NCBI RefSeq assembly: GCF_900111515.1 | Contig: NZ_FOHS01000001.1 | Location: 1,418,618 to 1,482,617 of the forward strand | Origin: Hymenobacter actinosclerus | GTDB lineage: Bacteria > Bacteroidota > Bacteroidia > Cytophagales > Hymenobacteraceae | Length of the DNA: 64,000 bases | Reading direction: 5' to 3' | Part shown: piece by piece, positions 1-8,647 of the stretch | Position numbering within the stretch: the stretch's first letter is position 1 | Layout: each line of letters starts with the position of its first letter | Made by a program: the position numbers and the translations under genes | Notes under the pieces: generated by a model | What the model saw: the letters and a program-made list of their open reading frames with translations, nothing else | Database searches by the model: none | What the model was told of the DNA's origin: nothing

Positions 1-1362
1 CCGGCGACGAATCTGGTTGACGTAGCCCAAGGCCAGGTTGGCGTCGCCGGCACCACCACGGGTAACAGCCTCAGCGTAAATAAGCATCATCTCGGCCACC
101 CGAATCATGGGGAAGTCGACGCTTGAGAAGTTCTGCGAGCCGCCCAGTGCATCGCCTTTGGAGTTGACGTTGCGGAATTTGAGCACGCCCAGCCCTTGGT
201 TGAACTGGCCCAGATCGTTGATTTGCAACGTCTGGCCTTCGGTCCAGAAGCGGCCGCGACGGTCGAGTGCGGTGTCGGGGAACAGCTTGAAGAAGGCGCT
301 GGTAGTGCGCAGGCCCTGCCAGCCGGTGGTCTGGCCCACCTTGCGCTGCCAGGCCGCCGACGAGCCGGTCGAGCCGTTGACCAGGAAAGTGGTGCCGCCG
401 TAGCTCTGAGTCGTGTTTACATCGAATACGACTGGCCAGATCACTTCATTGCGGGCCGCCGACGTGTTGTTGTCGCCCAGAAACACGCTGCCGTAGGCAG
501 AGGCTACCTTGCCGGGTGCGGCCTCGGTGAGCTTGTAGCCGGCATCGATTACGCGCTTGGCCTGAATGGCGGCGTCGTTGTAGCGGGCGGTACCCGTGTA
601 AACCTGGGCGTTGAGGTAGAGACGGGCCAGCATGCCCCAGGCCGCCGCCTTGTCTACGCGGCCGTACTCGTTTGTGCGGGCATCAGCAAAGTTGGCGTCT
701 TCGCCCAGTTCCATCAGCTCCTTTTCCACGAAGGTGAAGTACTGGCTGCGGGTGTAGTAGGGCGGCTGGAAAAAGCCTACCGGGTCGCTTTCGGTAACGA
801 ATGGGCCGTTGCCGTACAGGTCCATGGCGTGCATGTAGGCCACGGCCCGCAGGAAACGGGCCTCCGCCCGGTACTTGCGCACTGTAGCCGCTTCATCGGC
901 ACTCAGGCGCTTACCCAACTTGTCGTCGGTTGACTCCCGAAGGAATTCGTTGCAAATGGATACTTCGTAAAAAATGCGGCTGTAAAGTCCCCGCGTGAGG
1001 GAGTTGGCTGCCGACCAGTTCATGTTGTGCCAGTCCTGCACGCCGGGGTCGTTCCAGGCTACTACAGCCTCATCAGTGGAGAGTTCCTGCGCGCTCCAGT
1101 ACTGGCGGATGTAGTCGGAAGTTCCTTCATCGATACCCCCAATATCTTCTTTACCAGCGGGGCCCTGCTGGCCGGTAGTGGCAAAGCCGGCGTAAAGCTT
1201 GGCCAATACTTGGCGGTAGCCCTGCGCGTTGGCATACACTTTATCAGGCGTCAGCTCGAAGCGGGGCTCCTGGTCCAGGTCTTTGGTGCAGGAGGTGCTA
1301 CCCGCTGCCAGGGCCAGACCGGCCGAAGCCATGAGCAGCCCGCGAATGATAGATTTTTGCAT
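1..1362 (-). CDS. SusD/RagB-family nutrient-binding outer membrane lipoprotein (partial, 3' end outside window)
   Basis: Reading the minus strand from the ATG at 1362 gives an open frame to the window edge (454 codons, no stop). The N-terminus MQKSIIRGLLMASAGLALAA is a signal peptide followed by a lipobox ending STSC, with Cys25 as the lipidated residue. The body has SusD landmarks: the early YANAQGYRQVLAKLY segment, RAEARFLRAVAYMHAMDLYG typical of the TPR-like SusD core, and FPMIRVAEMMLIYAEA near the edge. SusD proteins sit on the cell surface and cap a SusC TonB-dependent channel to capture glycans or other oligomers. The start lies 11 bp after the susC stop, so the two are one operon. The substrate cannot be told: no glycosidase or sigma/anti-sigma pair is visible next to it. 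Confidence 0.93.
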   Translation of the reverse strand, partial: MQKSIIRGLLMASAGLALAAGSTSCTKDLDQEPRFELTPDKVYANAQGYRQVLAKLYAGFATTGQQGPAGKEDIGGIDEGTSDYIRQYWSAQELSTDEAVVAWNDPGVQDWHNMNWSAANSLTRGLYSRIFYEVSICNEFLRESTDDKLGKRLSADEAATVRKYRAEARFLRAVAYMHAMDLYGNGPFVTESDPVGFFQPPYYTRSQYFTFVEKELMELGEDANFADARTNEYGRVDKAAAWGMLARLYLNAQVYTGTARYNDAAIQAKRVIDAGYKLTEAAPGKVASAYGSVFLGDNNTSAARNEVIWPVVFDVNTTQSYGGTTFLVNGSTGSSAAWQRKVGQTTGWQGLRTTSAFFKLFPDTALDRRGRFWTEGQTLQINDLGQFNQGLGVLKFRNVNSKGDALGGSQNFSSVDFPMIRVAEMMLIYAEAVTRGGAGDANLALGYVNQIRRR

Positions 1363-1373
1363 GGGTGGGAAAA

Positions 1374-4300
1374 TTAGATGCCGAGGTTAAGACCGAATGT
1401 GAACGTGCGGGCCCGGGGGTAGAAATTGTTGTCGATACCGCTCGCAATTTCCGGGTCGATGCCGTCGTACTTCGTAATCAGGAACGCATTCTGAACTGCT
1501 GCACTCAGGCGAAGGTTCGCCTTGTCGTTGAACAACTTACCCACATTGTAACCGAGGGTAATGTTTTCGCAACGCAGGAAGGAGGCGTTCTGCAGGTAGT
1601 AGTCCGACAGCAGTTGCTGGCTGGTAAAACCGGTGTTGTAAATATCGCGCGGAATGTTCTGCACGAAGCCCGTGGAGCCCTTGGCGTTGGCGAAGTTGGC
1701 CAGGTTGGCAGCCACACCGTTGTACACGTAGTTGCCTACGTTGCCGCGGAAGAGCGTGCTCAGGCTCACCTTCCGGTAGCTAACCGACGGCGTGAAGCCC
1801 AGGGTCAGGCGCGGCGCAGACTGCTTATAGCGGTAAAAGTCGGTGGCATTGGGCGTTACCATACCATTGCCGTCGATGTCTACGAACACGCCCTGCAATG
1901 GCCGGCCGTTAGCATCGTATACCTGCTGCTGAGCATAGAAGGAGTTCGAAGGGAAACCAACAGTCTGAATCTGAATGGTGTTGCCCGTGCCGCCCGGAAT
2001 GCCGCCTACCTGGTAGCCGGTGAAGCCCTCCGTTTGCGGGCCGAGGCTCGTGATTTCGTTCTTGTTGTAGGCCAGGTTGAAGTTCAGGTCCACGTTCCAG
2101 TCCTGCGAGCGAACTGCTGCCCCATTGATCAGGAACTCAACACCGCGGTTACGCAGCGAGCCTACATTGGCGTTGAGCCGGTTGGTGAGGTTACCACCGG
2201 CCGCTACATTTACGTTGGCCAGCAGGTCGGTGGATTTACGCTCGTACACCTCGATGGCACCCGAGATGCGGTTGTCGAGGAAGCCGTAGTCTAGGCCCAC
2301 GTTCCAAGTGGTTGTATTCTCCCAGCGCAGGTCGCGGTTGTAGCCCGATGAGCGGTAAGTAACAATGCCCTGGCCACCGAGCTGGTACTGGGCGGCTGCA
2401 TCGCCGAGCACGTAGCGGGGCAGGTAGTCGTACACGCCTCCAATATCCTGCTGGCCGGTGCGGCCATAACTGGCGCGCAGCTTCAGCTCCGAGATGGTGT
2501 TGTTGTTGGCCAGGAAATCCTCGCCCTTCAGGCGCCAGCCCAGCCCCACGGCCGGGAACCAGCCGCTACGGTTGCCGGGAGCAAAGCGCGACGTGTTATC
2601 GTTCCGGACGGTGGCCGTCAGCAGGTAGCGGTCCTTCACGTTAAGCGTAGCCCGGCTGAAGTACGAAAGCAACACCAGCTTGGAGTAATAGCCCGGCACG
2701 GTCAGCTTGTCTTCAGGGTTGAAGAGCGTATTCTGGTCGAAACGGTAAGCCAGGAAGTTGTCGCCTTTATTAACGAAGCTCTGGTACGAGTAGCCGCCCT
2801 GGATATCGAAGCGGGTGCCGCCGAACTGCTTGCCGTAGGCCAAGTAGGCCTCCAGCAGCTGCATATTCTTGCGCTGGTTGAACTGCTTGTAGCGGCCATT
2901 CAGGCCAGGGGTGCCCAACTCCTTGGCGTTGAAGTTGCCGAAGTCGGTGGGCTGGTTGGTGGTGGCTCCCTCGCCCTTCGACACATCGGTGCCCAGGTTG
3001 AGGTTAGCCCGCAGGCCCTCCACCATCGGCAGGCTATAGTCGAGCTGCACGTTACCGATGAAGCGGTCGACGGTGCTCACGTTGTTGGTGTTGCGCAGCG
3101 AGGCTACCGGGTTGCCGGGAGCCAGACCCAGGGGCGTACCGTTGGGCTGCAGGAACTGAAAATACCCCCCGTAAAGGCCATACTGGTCGCCGGTGCCGAA
3201 TACGGGCTGCGTAGGATCGAAGAGTACGGCGCTGCCTACCTGGCCGTCGTCGATGAAGCGGTTATCAACCCGCGTGCCCTTCGCATTTACATTCACTTTC
3301 AACCGGTCGTTGAGCAGTACCGGCGAGAGGCTGATGGAGCCGGAATTGCGCTTCAGGTTGTTGGTGATGACGATACCATCCTGATACAGATTGCCGTAAG
3401 AAACCCGGAAGGGCAGCTTGCCCACCGAGCCGGTCAGGCTGATGTTGTTGTCGTAGGTGGCGGCCGTACGGAAAATTTCCTTCTGCCAGTTGGTGTTGGC
3501 CGTGCCCAGGGCAGCTATCTGCCGGGCCGAGCCATTGGCATTCACAATGTCGCGCAACTCGCCGGCGTTCAGTACGTCGTACTCCTTAAAGCGCTGCGAT
3601 ACGGAAGTCTGCGACGACAGGTTTACGGTCAGTTTCTCGCCTGATAATCCCTTCTTCGTCGTTACCAGAATAACGCCATTGGAGGCCCGGTTGCCATAAA
3701 TGGCGGTAGACGAGGCATCCTTGAGTACCGTTACCGACTCAATGTCGTTGGGGTTGATGAGCGTGAGCGGGTTGCTGGCACCCGAAATACCGTCCTTATC
3801 TACGGGCACCCCGTCGATAACGTACAACGGGTCGTTGTTGGCATTGAGCGAGGAGTTACCCCGGATGCGCACGGTAGCGGCCGCGCCCGGAGCTCCGCCA
3901 ACTGTCGTGATGCTGACGCCGGCAATCTTGCCCTGCACCAGTTGCTCGGGGTTGGTTACCTGGCCCTTTACAAAATCCTTTTCCGTGATGGCCGTTACGG
4001 CGCCGGTTACGTCCTGCTTACGCTGGGTGCCGTAACCCACTACCACTGCCTCATTGAGCAGGGTGGTGTTTTCCGACAGCGTTAGGGTAGGTACCGCCGT
4101 GTTCTGGCCCGCCGTTACGTTAATGGTCTGGCGCTGGGTGGTGAAGCTCACAAACGAAATAATCAGCGTCTGTGGCCCGGCCGGAGCGTTCTGAATCAGG
4201 AACGTGCCATCACCATTGGTCGAGCCGCCCAGGGAAGTGCCCTCAAGCAGCACCGTTACGCCGGGCAGGCCCTGGCCCTTCTCGTCGAGCACCCGGCCGC

Positions 4301-4394
4301 TAACCGTACCAATTCCTTGCGCGTAAGCACTGCTGATGCCCGCGCCCGCGCACAGGAGCGGCAGCACCATTTTCGCCAGATAAGGGTTTTTCAT
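1374..4394 (-). CDS. SusC/RagA-family TonB-dependent outer membrane receptor
   Basis: A 1006-residue protein. I chose the ATG at 4394 (MKNPYLAKMVLPLLCAGAG), which starts a clean signal peptide ending in AYAQ; an in-frame ATG 42 bp upstream gives no signal. Order: signal peptide, carboxypeptidase-D-like regulatory domain (GTVSGRVLDEKGQGLPGVTV), the SusC-type sequence VVVGYGTQRKQDVTGAV, plug domain with DPLYVIDGVPVD, then a long beta-barrel ending FTFGLNLGI. Family knowledge: SusC forms the TonB-driven channel that works with SusD. The operon order susC then susD fits. The substrate is unknown. I saw no TAnnTTTG promoter in the roughly 250 bp before it. Confidence 0.95.
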   Translation of the reverse strand: MKNPYLAKMVLPLLCAGAGISSAYAQGIGTVSGRVLDEKGQGLPGVTVLLEGTSLGGSTNGDGTFLIQNAPAGPQTLIISFVSFTTQRQTINVTAGQNTAVPTLTLSENTTLLNEAVVVGYGTQRKQDVTGAVTAITEKDFVKGQVTNPEQLVQGKIAGVSITTVGGAPGAAATVRIRGNSSLNANNDPLYVIDGVPVDKDGISGASNPLTLINPNDIESVTVLKDASSTAIYGNRASNGVILVTTKKGLSGEKLTVNLSSQTSVSQRFKEYDVLNAGELRDIVNANGSARQIAALGTANTNWQKEIFRTAATYDNNISLTGSVGKLPFRVSYGNLYQDGIVITNNLKRNSGSISLSPVLLNDRLKVNVNAKGTRVDNRFIDDGQVGSAVLFDPTQPVFGTGDQYGLYGGYFQFLQPNGTPLGLAPGNPVASLRNTNNVSTVDRFIGNVQLDYSLPMVEGLRANLNLGTDVSKGEGATTNQPTDFGNFNAKELGTPGLNGRYKQFNQRKNMQLLEAYLAYGKQFGGTRFDIQGGYSYQSFVNKGDNFLAYRFDQNTLFNPEDKLTVPGYYSKLVLLSYFSRATLNVKDRYLLTATVRNDNTSRFAPGNRSGWFPAVGLGWRLKGEDFLANNNTISELKLRASYGRTGQQDIGGVYDYLPRYVLGDAAAQYQLGGQGIVTYRSSGYNRDLRWENTTTWNVGLDYGFLDNRISGAIEVYERKSTDLLANVNVAAGGNLTNRLNANVGSLRNRGVEFLINGAAVRSQDWNVDLNFNLAYNKNEITSLGPQTEGFTGYQVGGIPGGTGNTIQIQTVGFPSNSFYAQQQVYDANGRPLQGVFVDIDGNGMVTPNATDFYRYKQSAPRLTLGFTPSVSYRKVSLSTLFRGNVGNYVYNGVAANLANFANAKGSTGFVQNIPRDIYNTGFTSQQLLSDYYLQNASFLRCENITLGYNVGKLFNDKANLRLSAAVQNAFLITKYDGIDPEIASGIDNNFYPRARTFTFGLNLGI

Positions 4395-5349
4395 GGGAAA
4401 AATATTAGGGGGTTGAGATGGATTTTCCGCTCTCATGCGGAGTGGGAATTTGCGGACGGCGGCCAGTTATCAACCAGCGACAGAAGCAGATGTTGCTATG
4501 CGTTGCCAAGCTGCTACAGGTTGGATACAGGACTGCCGAAAGGCGCAGAAACAGCGCAAGGTAAGCCTCACCTGAGCATAAAACTAAGCTCCGAAGTACC
4601 CAAAACGGTTTAGTTATAATTGCATTATGAGGCATCCGCCTCCTTAAGCAACGAGACGACTGTGCCTGAAACACGCCGCCTGCTCCCTGGAATCGACCTG
4701 CAAATCAGCCCGGTTGCCTGCGAAAGTGCCATGAATCAGCTTGTTCAGAAAGGTGCATCCGGGGTTACAGTCGACCAAATTGGTGGTAAAAACTAATACT
4801 CTATTGCCTGAAGCCGATTCAGTGGGCTTTTGAATTGGTGAATAAAGGCTCAAAGAAGTCGGAATACGCAAAAAAAGCGGCTATTTAGTGTAATTCATAC
4901 AGGGTAACGATGCTGAATTGATAAATCGAAGCCATTTTGGCTATAGGTGAGAGGCTATTCGAAGGGTGTGAATGCGACTGTATGGCAAATGGAGGAAAAG
5001 TTTAAGTCAATAGGGTGGTAATAGTGTCCTGGCTGGGAGCCTGATTTTCATTCCTTTTATTTGCACATAACCCAGTCGTTTGTACCCGTTCAGCTACTGG
5101 CGCCTGGCAGTGCCCAAGAAGCTGCCAGTGGGTTAAGCCAACGAGTAATGGTGAGAGCTTACTCACCTGCCTTGGTACCATTGTAATGGTGTGCGCTCAG
5201 CCGAAATTCCCGGAAAAATGCAGGTTGCTAAAATGCCCTGAAACCGGGTGCCAGGCCTTCGTACTTCCGGGGCGTACACTGCTTCGCTCGATGAGCAGAT
5301 TCGGGCGTAGTTTGCAGCTTGTCTGTTCTTCTATCTAGCCGTTTGGGTT
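4395..5349. other. 955-bp intergenic region between divergent susC and esterase genes
   Basis: I see no convincing gene here. Short open frames exist on both strands but lack recognisable domains or signal peptides. The stretch from about 4590 to 5060 is more AT-rich than its surroundings. A TAGTTTGC sequence near 5310 resembles the Bacteroidota -7 element but is one base short of TAnnTTTG. The region should hold the promoters for both flanking genes. I cannot place them. Confidence 0.5.
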
Positions 5350-6780
5350 ATGTTCCGTCCGCTACTTTTCATGGTGATGCTGCTATCGGCCTTCTCAGCA
5401 ATGGCCCAGACCACTGTGCGCGTAACCGCCGTGCCGGCTGCCACGCCCGCCGCCGATAAGCTGTACCTGGCCGGCTCGTTCAACGGCTGGACGCCCGGCA
5501 GCCCGGCCTACGCGCTGGTCCGGCAGCCCGATGGCTCCTACGAACTCCTCTTGCCCGCCTCACTTACCGGTCCGGTAGAGTTCAAATTCACCCGCGGCTC
5601 CTGGGCCAGCGTCGAAACTGATGCAGCAGGCCAGGATGTAGCCAACCGGCGCCAGACGTTGAGCGGCGCGCCGGTAACGCTCAACCTGACGGTAGCCGGC
5701 TGGAAGGATCTGAGCGGTACGGGACCAGTAACCTGCCAGAGCACCGCCCTGCAGCCCAATGTGCGCGTTATCAGCGAAACCTTCGCCATGCCGCAGCTGG
5801 GCCGTACCCGCCGCATCTGGGTGTATTTGCCCAACGACTACGCCATGGCTCCCGGCAAGCGCTACCCCGTGCTCTATATGCACGACGGCCAGAACGTATT
5901 CGATGCCTGCACCAGCTTTTCGGGCGAGTGGGGCGTGGATGAAACCCTGAGCCAGCTGCAGGCCCAGGGCCTCGATGCCACCGGCAGCATTGTGGTAGCG
6001 GTAGACAACGGCGGCTCCGAGCGCCTGAACGAGCTGTCGCCCTGGAATAACCCGCAATACGGCGGCGGGCAGGGCGATAAGTATGTCGATTTCATGGTCC
6101 AGACGCTTAAGCCCTATATCGACGCCAACTACCGCACCCTCACGGGCCGCGAGTTTACGGGCGTGGCCGGCAGCAGCATGGGCGGACTGATTTCGACCTA
6201 CGCGGCCCTGAAATACCCGCTGGTTTACGGCCGGGTGGGCGTGTTCTCGCCGGCTTTCTGGTTTGCCGAGCAGCCGCTGTTCACCTACCTCCGCCAGCAC
6301 CCGCCGCGGCCCGATACCCGATTCTACTTCGTGGCCGGCGCCACCGAAAGCGCCACCATGGCCCCGCTGATGCGCGCCGTGCACGATTCGCTAGCCAAAG
6401 CTGGCGTGCCGGCCGCCAACCTAAGCTACCGTGCAGTGCCCGACGGCCAGCACGCCGAATGGTTCTGGAAGCGCGAGTTTGCGGCAGCCTACCAGTGGCT
6501 GATCCAACCGGCCGTGGTGACCAGCAACAGTAAACCTATGGCTGGGCTGGCATTCAGCGCCTACCCCAACCCAACCCGTAACCGCCTCACGCTGCTGCTG
6601 CCCGCCGAAGTGCGGGGCAGCGCCCGGCTGGAAATTGTGGATGTGCAAGGCCGGATAGTACGCCGCGAGAAGCTGAAATCGGGAGCGGTGCTTGATGTGA
6701 GCGAGTTGGCCGCCGGCGTGTATCAGTTGCACCTGACGGCCGGCGCACTCCAGGGCCGGCAGGCGCTGGTGAAGGAGTAG
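5350..6780 (+). CDS. Secreted esterase D-type alpha/beta hydrolase with glycogen-binding-like N-domain and T9SS sorting domain
   Basis: A 476-residue protein. Residues 1-19 are a signal peptide (cleaved after AMAQ). Next comes a small beta domain with KLYLAGSFNGWTPG, the fold seen in AMPK/CBM48-like glycogen-binding modules. The middle third is a putative esterase domain (Esterase D/Fes type): RRIWVYLPNDY, VLYMHDGQNVFD, the nucleophile elbow GSSMGG and a late His in PDGQHAEWFW. The last 75 residues form a Por/type IX C-terminal sorting domain (FSAYPNPTRNRLTLLLP ending VYQLHLTAGALQGR). Family knowledge predicts secretion through the type IX system and surface attachment or release. The likely substrate is an acyl or feruloyl ester on a polysaccharide, which is inferred only from the domain mix. 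Confidence 0.9.
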   Translation: MFRPLLFMVMLLSAFSAMAQTTVRVTAVPAATPAADKLYLAGSFNGWTPGSPAYALVRQPDGSYELLLPASLTGPVEFKFTRGSWASVETDAAGQDVANRRQTLSGAPVTLNLTVAGWKDLSGTGPVTCQSTALQPNVRVISETFAMPQLGRTRRIWVYLPNDYAMAPGKRYPVLYMHDGQNVFDACTSFSGEWGVDETLSQLQAQGLDATGSIVVAVDNGGSERLNELSPWNNPQYGGGQGDKYVDFMVQTLKPYIDANYRTLTGREFTGVAGSSMGGLISTYAALKYPLVYGRVGVFSPAFWFAEQPLFTYLRQHPPRPDTRFYFVAGATESATMAPLMRAVHDSLAKAGVPAANLSYRAVPDGQHAEWFWKREFAAAYQWLIQPAVVTSNSKPMAGLAFSAYPNPTRNRLTLLLPAEVRGSARLEIVDVQGRIVRREKLKSGAVLDVSELAAGVYQLHLTAGALQGRQALVKE

Positions 6781-6789
6781 CTGAGTTAC

Positions 6790-6842
6790 CAGTGACAAGA
6801 ACGTCATTCATCGCTCTACTCAGAATGACGTTCTTGTCACTG
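6790..6842. repeat. Perfect 20-bp inverted repeat, AACGTCATTC family
   Basis: The arms 6790-6809 and 6823-6842 are perfect reverse complements around a 13-nt loop. The core AAGAACGTCATTC recurs at 20529, 39492 and 46947. It lies 10 bp after the esterase stop and could act as its terminator, but there is no T-run directly after it. Confidence 0.85.
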
Positions 6843-6889
6843 ACAGCTAACAACTGAACGCTATCAACTGAAAAAATTCGGGCTTTTAC

Positions 6890-6919
6890 TTGCGGCGGCG
6901 CCAACCGTTGGTAGCTTTG
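6890..6919 (+). promoter_or_regulatory. trp operon promoter (TTG-N19-TAGCTTTG)
   Basis: A TTG at 6890-6892 is followed after exactly 19 nt by TAGCTTTG (6912-6919), a full match to the Bacteroidota sigma-A -33/-7 consensus. The leader-peptide ATG begins 2 nt after the -7 element, so the predicted transcript is leaderless or nearly so. The same geometry (TTG-N19-TAnnTTTG) recurs before the second hydroxylase at 16423. Confidence 0.8.
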
Positions 6920-6921
6920 CA

Positions 6922-7029
6922 ATGTTCAACGCCCCAAATCCTGTTTTGGCAATGACTGTTTCGATGATGATGCAAGCCTGGTGGTGGCCCTACGGAAATT
7001 CCGGACGGGACAACCTGTGCGTGCGTTAG
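6922..7029 (+). CDS. trpL: trp leader peptide with three tandem Trp codons
   Basis: A 35-residue ORF from ATG 6922 to TAG 7027-7029. It contains TGG TGG TGG at 6979-6987 (sequence QAWWWPYGNSG). Several in-frame ATGs follow (6952, 6964, 6967, 6970), but the first lies right behind the -7 element and shares MFN with the leader at 15430. An intrinsic terminator follows at 7065 and trpE starts at 7137. This is the layout of ribosome-mediated transcription attenuation: stalling at Trp codons when charged tRNA-Trp is scarce should favour read-through into trpE. No longer product is likely because the ORF ends well before trpE. Confidence 0.85.
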   Translation: MFNAPNPVLAMTVSMMMQAWWWPYGNSGRDNLCVR

Positions 7030-7064
7030 ACTCGAACCTGCTTCTTCGCAACCGCTCCAGATGT

Positions 7065-7090
7065 AACCCGGCCGCCCGCCGGGTTTTTTT
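7065..7090 (+). terminator. trp attenuator terminator, with possible antiterminator pairing at 7002-7009
   Basis: The arms AACCCGGC (7065-7072) and GCCGGGTT (7078-7085) form a perfect 8-bp stem with loop CGCCC and T-run 7084-7090. The leader segment CGGACGGG (7002-7009), 14 nt after the Trp codons, can pair with CCCGGCCG (7067-7074) at 7 of 8 positions. That pairing would use the 5' arm of the terminator, so the two folds exclude each other. The pairing is by eye; no energies were calculated. Confidence 0.82.
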
Positions 7091-7136
7091 GTGCCCGGCG
7101 CTGGCTTTTCCTCTGCTCACCGCAACCAGCCCGCCC

Positions 7137-8552
7137 ATGCAATCCTACGCTCTCACCACCCGTTTCCAGCGCATTCTGGCCGATACCGTCACGCCGGTGG
7201 GCCTCTACCTGCGCCTGCGCGACCGGTACGACAACTGCCTGCTGCTCGAAAGCTCCGACTACCACGGCCAGCAAAACGCCTTCAGCTACCTCGCTTTCGA
7301 CCCGCTGGCGCGCTTCGAGCTGCGGGGCCGCGAGCTCACGCTGCGCCTGCCCGGCGACGTGGTGGAAACCGAAACGCTGGCCGCGCCGCGCCAGGCGCTG
7401 GGGCGGCTCCAGGAGTTTACCGCCGCTTTCCAGACCGAGGACACGGGCCACGACTTTATTACCGGCGGGCTATTCGGCTACCTGGGCTACGAGGCGGTGC
7501 AGGCCTTTGAAGACCTCACGCTCAACCCCGAAAAGCAGCCCGCCGGTAGCATTCCGGATATGCTCTACGGTACGTACCGGCACGTTATTGCCATCAACCA
7601 TTTCCGCAACGAGCTGTACGTGTTCGAGCACACGCTGGCAGGGGAGGAGGTGGACGAGGACGGCCTGACGCGGCTCATCAATCTGATTCGCAACCCCTCG
7701 CTGCCCGATTTCAAGTTCAAAACCGAGGGGCCGGAGCAGACCAACCAAACCGACGAGCAGTTCCTGGAAGTGCTGGCCACCGGTCAGCGGCACTGCCATT
7801 TGGGCGACGTGTTTCAGATTGTGCTTTCCCGGCGCTTCGAGCAGGGCTTTTCGGGCGACGAGTTCAACGTGTACCGGGCCCTGCGCTCCATCAACCCCTC
7901 GCCCTACCTGTTTTACTTTGATTACGGGGCCTTCAAGATTTTCGGCTCCTCGCCCGAGGCCCAGGTGCGCATTCAGGGCCGCGAGGCCAGTTTGTTCCCG
8001 ATTGCCGGTACGTTCCGGCGCACCGGCAACGACCTGCGGGATGCCGAGCTGGCCCGGCAGCTGGCCGACGACCCCAAGGAAAACGCCGAGCACGTGATGC
8101 TGGTGGACCTGGCCCGCAACGACCTGGCCCGCCACGGCGACGCGGTGGAGGTGAAAACCTTCCGCGAAATTCAGTTCTACTCGCACGTTATTCACCTGGT
8201 AAGCGAAGTGCGGGCCCAACTCGCCGAGGGCACCAACTCGCTGCAGGTGGTGGCCGATACCTTCCCAGCCGGTACGCTCTCGGGGGCGCCCAAGCACCGC
8301 GCCATGCAGCTGATTGACCAGCTCGAACCCACCGCCCGCGGCTACTACGGCGGCGCCATTGGCCACCTGGGCTTCAACGGCGACTTCAACCACGCCATCA
8401 TGATTCGCTCCTTCCTGAGCACCGGCGGCCGCCTCTATTTCCAGGCCGGCGCGGGCGTGGTAGCCGCCTCCGACACCCATTCCGAACTCCAGGAAGTTCA
8501 CCACAAACTGGCCGCCCTGCGCAAGGCGCTGGCTGAGGCCGAGCAGGTATAA
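7137..8552 (+). CDS. trpE: Anthranilate synthase component I
   Basis: A 471-residue protein from ATG 7137 (MQSYALTTRFQRILADTVTP); an upstream in-frame extension crosses the attenuator and was rejected. It converts chorismate and ammonia or glutamine to anthranilate in the cytoplasm with TrpG. The N-terminal domain contains LLESSDYHG, the LLES segment where tryptophan feedback binds. The C-terminal chorismate-binding domain shows SPEAQVRIQG, PIAGTFRRTG, DLARNDLARHGD and PAGTLSGAPKHRAMQ. The length is normal. It is the first structural gene after the Trp leader, and a repeat-filled gap of about 95 bp separates it from trpG. Confidence 0.97.
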   Translation: MQSYALTTRFQRILADTVTPVGLYLRLRDRYDNCLLLESSDYHGQQNAFSYLAFDPLARFELRGRELTLRLPGDVVETETLAAPRQALGRLQEFTAAFQTEDTGHDFITGGLFGYLGYEAVQAFEDLTLNPEKQPAGSIPDMLYGTYRHVIAINHFRNELYVFEHTLAGEEVDEDGLTRLINLIRNPSLPDFKFKTEGPEQTNQTDEQFLEVLATGQRHCHLGDVFQIVLSRRFEQGFSGDEFNVYRALRSINPSPYLFYFDYGAFKIFGSSPEAQVRIQGREASLFPIAGTFRRTGNDLRDAELARQLADDPKENAEHVMLVDLARNDLARHGDAVEVKTFREIQFYSHVIHLVSEVRAQLAEGTNSLQVVADTFPAGTLSGAPKHRAMQLIDQLEPTARGYYGGAIGHLGFNGDFNHAIMIRSFLSTGGRLYFQAGAGVVAASDTHSELQEVHHKLAALRKALAEAEQV

Positions 8553-8560
8553 ATGGGCTA

Positions 8561-8647
8561 TCAGTTGTTGGTTGTCAGTTGTCAGGCACTTCCGTCGCCT
8601 CATCTCAGCTAATAATCTAACAACTGACAACCAACAACTGACAACTA
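8561..8647. repeat. TTGTCAG-type heptad inverted repeat between trpE and trpG
   Basis: The arms 8561-8581 and 8621-8641 are perfect 21-bp reverse complements made of 7-nt-spaced units (CAGTTGT, TGTCAGT). The right arm runs to 8647, directly against the trpG ATG at 8648. A related ACAACTGACAACT stretch sits at 20635-20655. There is no T-run, so it is probably not a strong terminator inside this operon. Confidence 0.85.

Noticed and set aside
1..4394. A complete polysaccharide utilisation locus
   Set aside because: Only susC and part of susD are inside the window; no glycosidase, SusE/F or regulator is visible, so only the pair is claimed.
4644..4871. 75-codon minus-strand ORF in the susC-esterase gap
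   Set aside because: No start context, no recognisable features, and a composition unlike neighbouring genes; the gap is better left unannotated.
5560..6384. Long minus-strand open frames antisense to the esterase and many other genes (for example 13386-15398 and 26382-28052)
   Set aside because: They are shadows caused by high G+C codon usage; they lack signal peptides, domains and plausible starts, and lie over well-recognised genes.
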